From Streptomyces inhibens (GTDB taxonomy: Bacteria > Actinomycetota > Actinomycetes > Streptomycetales > Streptomycetaceae): a stretch of 42,696 nucleotides of DNA. Both the position numbers and the translations under genes were made by a program. Position 1 is the stretch's first letter; each line of letters begins with the position of its first letter. The notes under the pieces were generated by a model. It had not been told where the DNA came from, did no database searches, and worked only from the letters and a program-made list of their open reading frames with translations. Of the stretch, positions 40,607 through 42,696 are shown piece after piece. The stretch spans positions 1 through 42,696 of the forward strand of contig NZ_QUAC01000171.1 of NCBI RefSeq assembly GCF_003389455.1, written 5' to 3'.

Positions 40607-41299
40607 TCAGGCCCCGAAAGCCTTGGCCTTTCCCTTGACGGGTTTGGCGCCCGCCAGAAGATGGGAGGGAACCAGGTCGCGCGCCGGCTCGCTGTACCCC
40701 ACCGAGATGATCTTGTCGCCGTGGAACGTGAACGACGTCAGCGAGGCCAGCGTGCACTGCCGCCTCCGCGGGTCGTGCCACAGCCGCCGCCGCTCCGCGA
40801 AGCTGCGCACGATCCAGATCGGCAGCTGATGGCTGACCGCCACCGCCTCGTGCCCGCGCGCCGCGTCGCGCGCCGCGCCGAGCGCCGCCATCATCCGTAC
40901 AACCTGCTCGATGTACGGCTCGCCCCAGGAGGGCCGGAACGGATTCGTCAGGTACTTCCAGTTCCCCGGCTTCTTCAGCGCACCGTCACCGACCCCGAAG
41001 GTCTTGCCCTCGAAGACGTTGGCCGCCTCGATCAACCGCTCGTCGGTGGCCAGCTCCAGACCGTGCGCGCCGGCGATCGGCAGCGCCGTCTCCTGCGCAC
41101 GCTCCAGCGGCGAGGCGACGACATGGGTGATGTCCCGCTCCGCGAGGTGCTCCGCCACCCGGTCGGCCATCTTCCGCCCCAGATCGGAGAGGTGATAGCC
41201 GGGCCGGCGCCCGTAGAGCACACCGTCGGGGTTGTGCACCTCGCCGTGCCGCATCAGATGCACGACGGTGATGTCTTCGCTGCTCATGTCACCCATCAT
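40607..41299 (-). CDS. Histidine phosphatase superfamily protein
   Basis: 230 residues of the phosphoglycerate-mutase-like fold. The catalytic RHG motif is [12 protein letters not shown] with the phospho-accepting His18, [11 protein letters not shown] gives the second arginine, and [12 protein letters not shown] gives the second catalytic His. It may be a broad phosphatase rather than a glycolytic mutase. The start overlaps the hemL stop (ATGA), so it is coupled to hemL; a slightly later ATG at 41287 is possible. The basic C terminus ([12 protein letters not shown]) is unusual for the family. Confidence 0.88.
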   Translation of the reverse strand: MMGDMSSEDITVVHLMRHGEVHNPDGVLYGRRPGYHLSDLGRKMADRVAEHLAERDITHVVASPLERAQETALPIAGAHGLELATDERLIEAANVFEGKTFGVGDGALKKPGNWKYLTNPFRPSWGEPYIEQVVRMMAALGAARDAARGHEAVAVSHQLPIWIVRSFAERRRLWHDPRRRQCTLASLTSFTFHGDKIISVGYSEPARDLVPSHLLAGAKPVKGKAKAFGA

Positions 41300-42603
41300 T
41301 CAGTCGCTTCGGCGGCGGCCCGCGCGGCGGCCGGCAGCGCGGCCGCGATCCGCTCGACGGCCTGCGTGTCGTGTGCGGTCGAGACGAACCACGACTCGAA
41401 GGCGGACGGCGGGAGGTAGACGCCCTGCGCCAGCATCGAGTGGAAGAAGGCGGTGAAGCGGAAGGACTCCTGCGCCTTGGCCGCGTCGTAGTTCGTGACG
41501 TCCCGGTCGGTGAAGAAGACCGAGAACATGTTGCCCGCGACCTGGAGGCGGTGCGCGACGCCTTCCTTGGCCAGTGCGTCGGTGACCAGCGAGCGCAGCT
41601 CGGCGGAGACCGCGTCGACCGTCTCGTACGCGGCGTCGTCCAGCAGCCGCAGCTGCGCGACACCGGCCGCGGTGGCGATCGGGTTCCCGGACAGGGTGCC
41701 TGCCTGGTAGACGGGGCCGGCCGGGGCGAGGTGCGCCATGACGTCCGCGCGGCCGCCGAAGGCCGCGGCCGGGAAGCCACCGCCCATGACCTTTCCAAAG
41801 GTCATCAGATCCGGACGCACCCCATCAATTCCGTACCAGCCGGCCTTGCTGACGCGGAAGCCGGTCATCACCTCGTCGGAGATGAAGAGCGCGCCGTTGT
41901 CGGAGCACAGGTCCTTCAGGCCCTGGTTGAAGCCGGGCAGCGGCGGCACCACGCCCATGTTGCCCGGCGACGCCTCCGTGATCACGCAGGCGATCTCGCC
42001 CGGGTGCGCGGCGAACGCGGCCCGCACCGCCTCGATGTCGTTGTACGGCAGCACGATCGTGTCACCGGCCTGGGCGCCCGTCACACCCGGCGTGTCCGGC
42101 AGACCGAAGGTCGCCACCCCCGAGCCGGCCGCCGCCAGCAGCGCATCCACATGCCCGTGGTAGCAGCCCGCGAACTTGACCACCTTCGGCCGGCCGGTGA
42201 AACCGCGCGCCAGCCGGATCGCCGACATCGTCGCCTCGGTACCGCTGGAGACCAGCCGCACCTGCTCGACCGGCTCGATCCGGGCCACGATCTCCTCGGC
42301 CAGCTCGACCTCGCCCGCGCCGGGCGTACCGAAGGACGTACCGCGGGCGACCGCGTCCTGGACCGCGGCGATCACCTCGGGGTGCGAGTGGCCGAGGATC
42401 ATCGGCCCCCACGAGCACACGAGGTCGACATACTCACGGCCGTCGGCGTCGGTGAGGTACGGACCGGTACCGGACACCATGAACCGGGGCGTACCGCCCA
42501 CGGCCCGGAACGCCCGCACCGGAGAATTGACGCCGCCCGGCGTCACGACGGACGCACGCTCGAACAGCGACTGCGAAACAGGGGCTTCATACGGAAAAGA
42601 CAC
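41296..42603 (-). CDS. hemL: Glutamate-1-semialdehyde 2,1-aminomutase
   Basis: 435 residues. The PLP lysine lies in [18 protein letters not shown] (Lys271), and the N-terminal [36 protein letters not shown] and [10 protein letters not shown] motifs are GSA-aminotransferase signatures. It converts glutamate-1-semialdehyde to 5-aminolevulinate, the committed haem precursor made from charged glutamyl-tRNA. The GTG at 42603 has AGGA 6 bases upstream; the in-frame start at 42621 has no site. The gene is coupled to the histidine phosphatase by a 4-base overlap and follows a short open tail of an upstream gene. Confidence 0.94.
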   Translation of the reverse strand: MSFPYEAPVSQSLFERASVVTPGGVNSPVRAFRAVGGTPRFMVSGTGPYLTDADGREYVDLVCSWGPMILGHSHPEVIAAVQDAVARGTSFGTPGAGEVELAEEIVARIEPVEQVRLVSSGTEATMSAIRLARGFTGRPKVVKFAGCYHGHVDALLAAAGSGVATFGLPDTPGVTGAQAGDTIVLPYNDIEAVRAAFAAHPGEIACVITEASPGNMGVVPPLPGFNQGLKDLCSDNGALFISDEVMTGFRVSKAGWYGIDGVRPDLMTFGKVMGGGFPAAAFGGRADVMAHLAPAGPVYQAGTLSGNPIATAAGVAQLRLLDDAAYETVDAVSAELRSLVTDALAKEGVAHRLQVAGNMFSVFFTDRDVTNYDAAKAQESFRFTAFFHSMLAQGVYLPPSAFESWFVSTAHDTQAVERIAAALPAAARAAAEATE

Positions 42604-42663
42604 TGTGATCCTGACCTGCATAAACGGAGGGAGGGCGGCGGCGCGCTGACACGGCCCGGCTGA

Positions 42664-42696
42664 CTACGGTGCGGGAATCCCCTCGCGGACCACCTT
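42664..42696 (-). CDS. Possible C-terminal tail of the gene upstream of hemL
   Basis: On the minus strand the window begins in an open frame that reads KVVREGIPAP and ends at a TAG (42664-42666), 60 bases before the hemL start. Ten codons are too few to identify the gene. In many streptomycetes another haem gene precedes hemL, but that is not shown here. Confidence 0.25.
   Translation of the reverse strand, partial: KVVREGIPAP

Overview
The window is high-GC actinobacterial chromosomal DNA and is most likely from Streptomyces or a close relative. The reasons are the strong GC bias at third codon positions, frequent GTG/TTG starts, many 4-base ATGA/GTGA overlaps, Tat-exported enzymes, a WhiJ-type XRE/DUF397/ATPase module and, above all, the futalosine route to menaquinone. 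No rRNA, tRNA or CRISPR was seen. All functional calls come from reading motifs; no database search was run.

Layout. 1-8900: partial zinc-ribbon gene, secreted erythromycin-esterase-like protein, then a minus-strand block mqnC > small composite-domain protein > menG, a membrane Ser/Thr kinase, a divergent membrane-anchored esterase, and mqnA. 9000-9420: cold-shock gene with a long structured leader. 9700-20000: accessory region holding a small membrane protein, two Cys-rich small proteins next to an 840-residue TPR membrane protein, the WhiJ-like module, a broken acyl-CoA ligase tail abutting a frameshifted Tn3-type transposase tail, a MarR-controlled VOC/cupin/MFS/nitroreductase set, and a resolvase tail. 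20000-24500: TetR plus hydrolase pair, dicarboxylate-type symporter, DUF4229 protein, acetyltransferase. 24500-31300: mqnE, Lrp regulator, a 43-residue basic peptide, mqnM (ubiX), rhomboid, DUF4870 protein, mqnP (ubiA), mqnL (ubiD). 31400-34900: membrane protein, deaminase, DUF4291 protein, secreted phospholipase C with a possible PHO box. 34900-42696: resA-ccdA-resB-ccsB cytochrome c maturation operon, a polysaccharide-deacetylase-like lipoprotein, a histidine phosphatase and hemL.

How it fits together. Seven menaquinone genes (mqnA, C, E, L, M, P and menG), System II cytochrome c maturation and a haem biosynthesis gene make this a respiratory neighbourhood. Chorismate enters through MqnA; MqnE and MqnC are the two radical-SAM steps; MqnP, MqnL with MqnM, and MenG finish the quinone. 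MqnB and MqnD are not in the window and must lie elsewhere.

The least explained parts are the Cys-rich/TPR trio at 10333-13455, the stand-alone composite-domain protein between mqnC and menG, and several short tandem arrays, two of which duplicate the 3' end of a gene including its stop codon.
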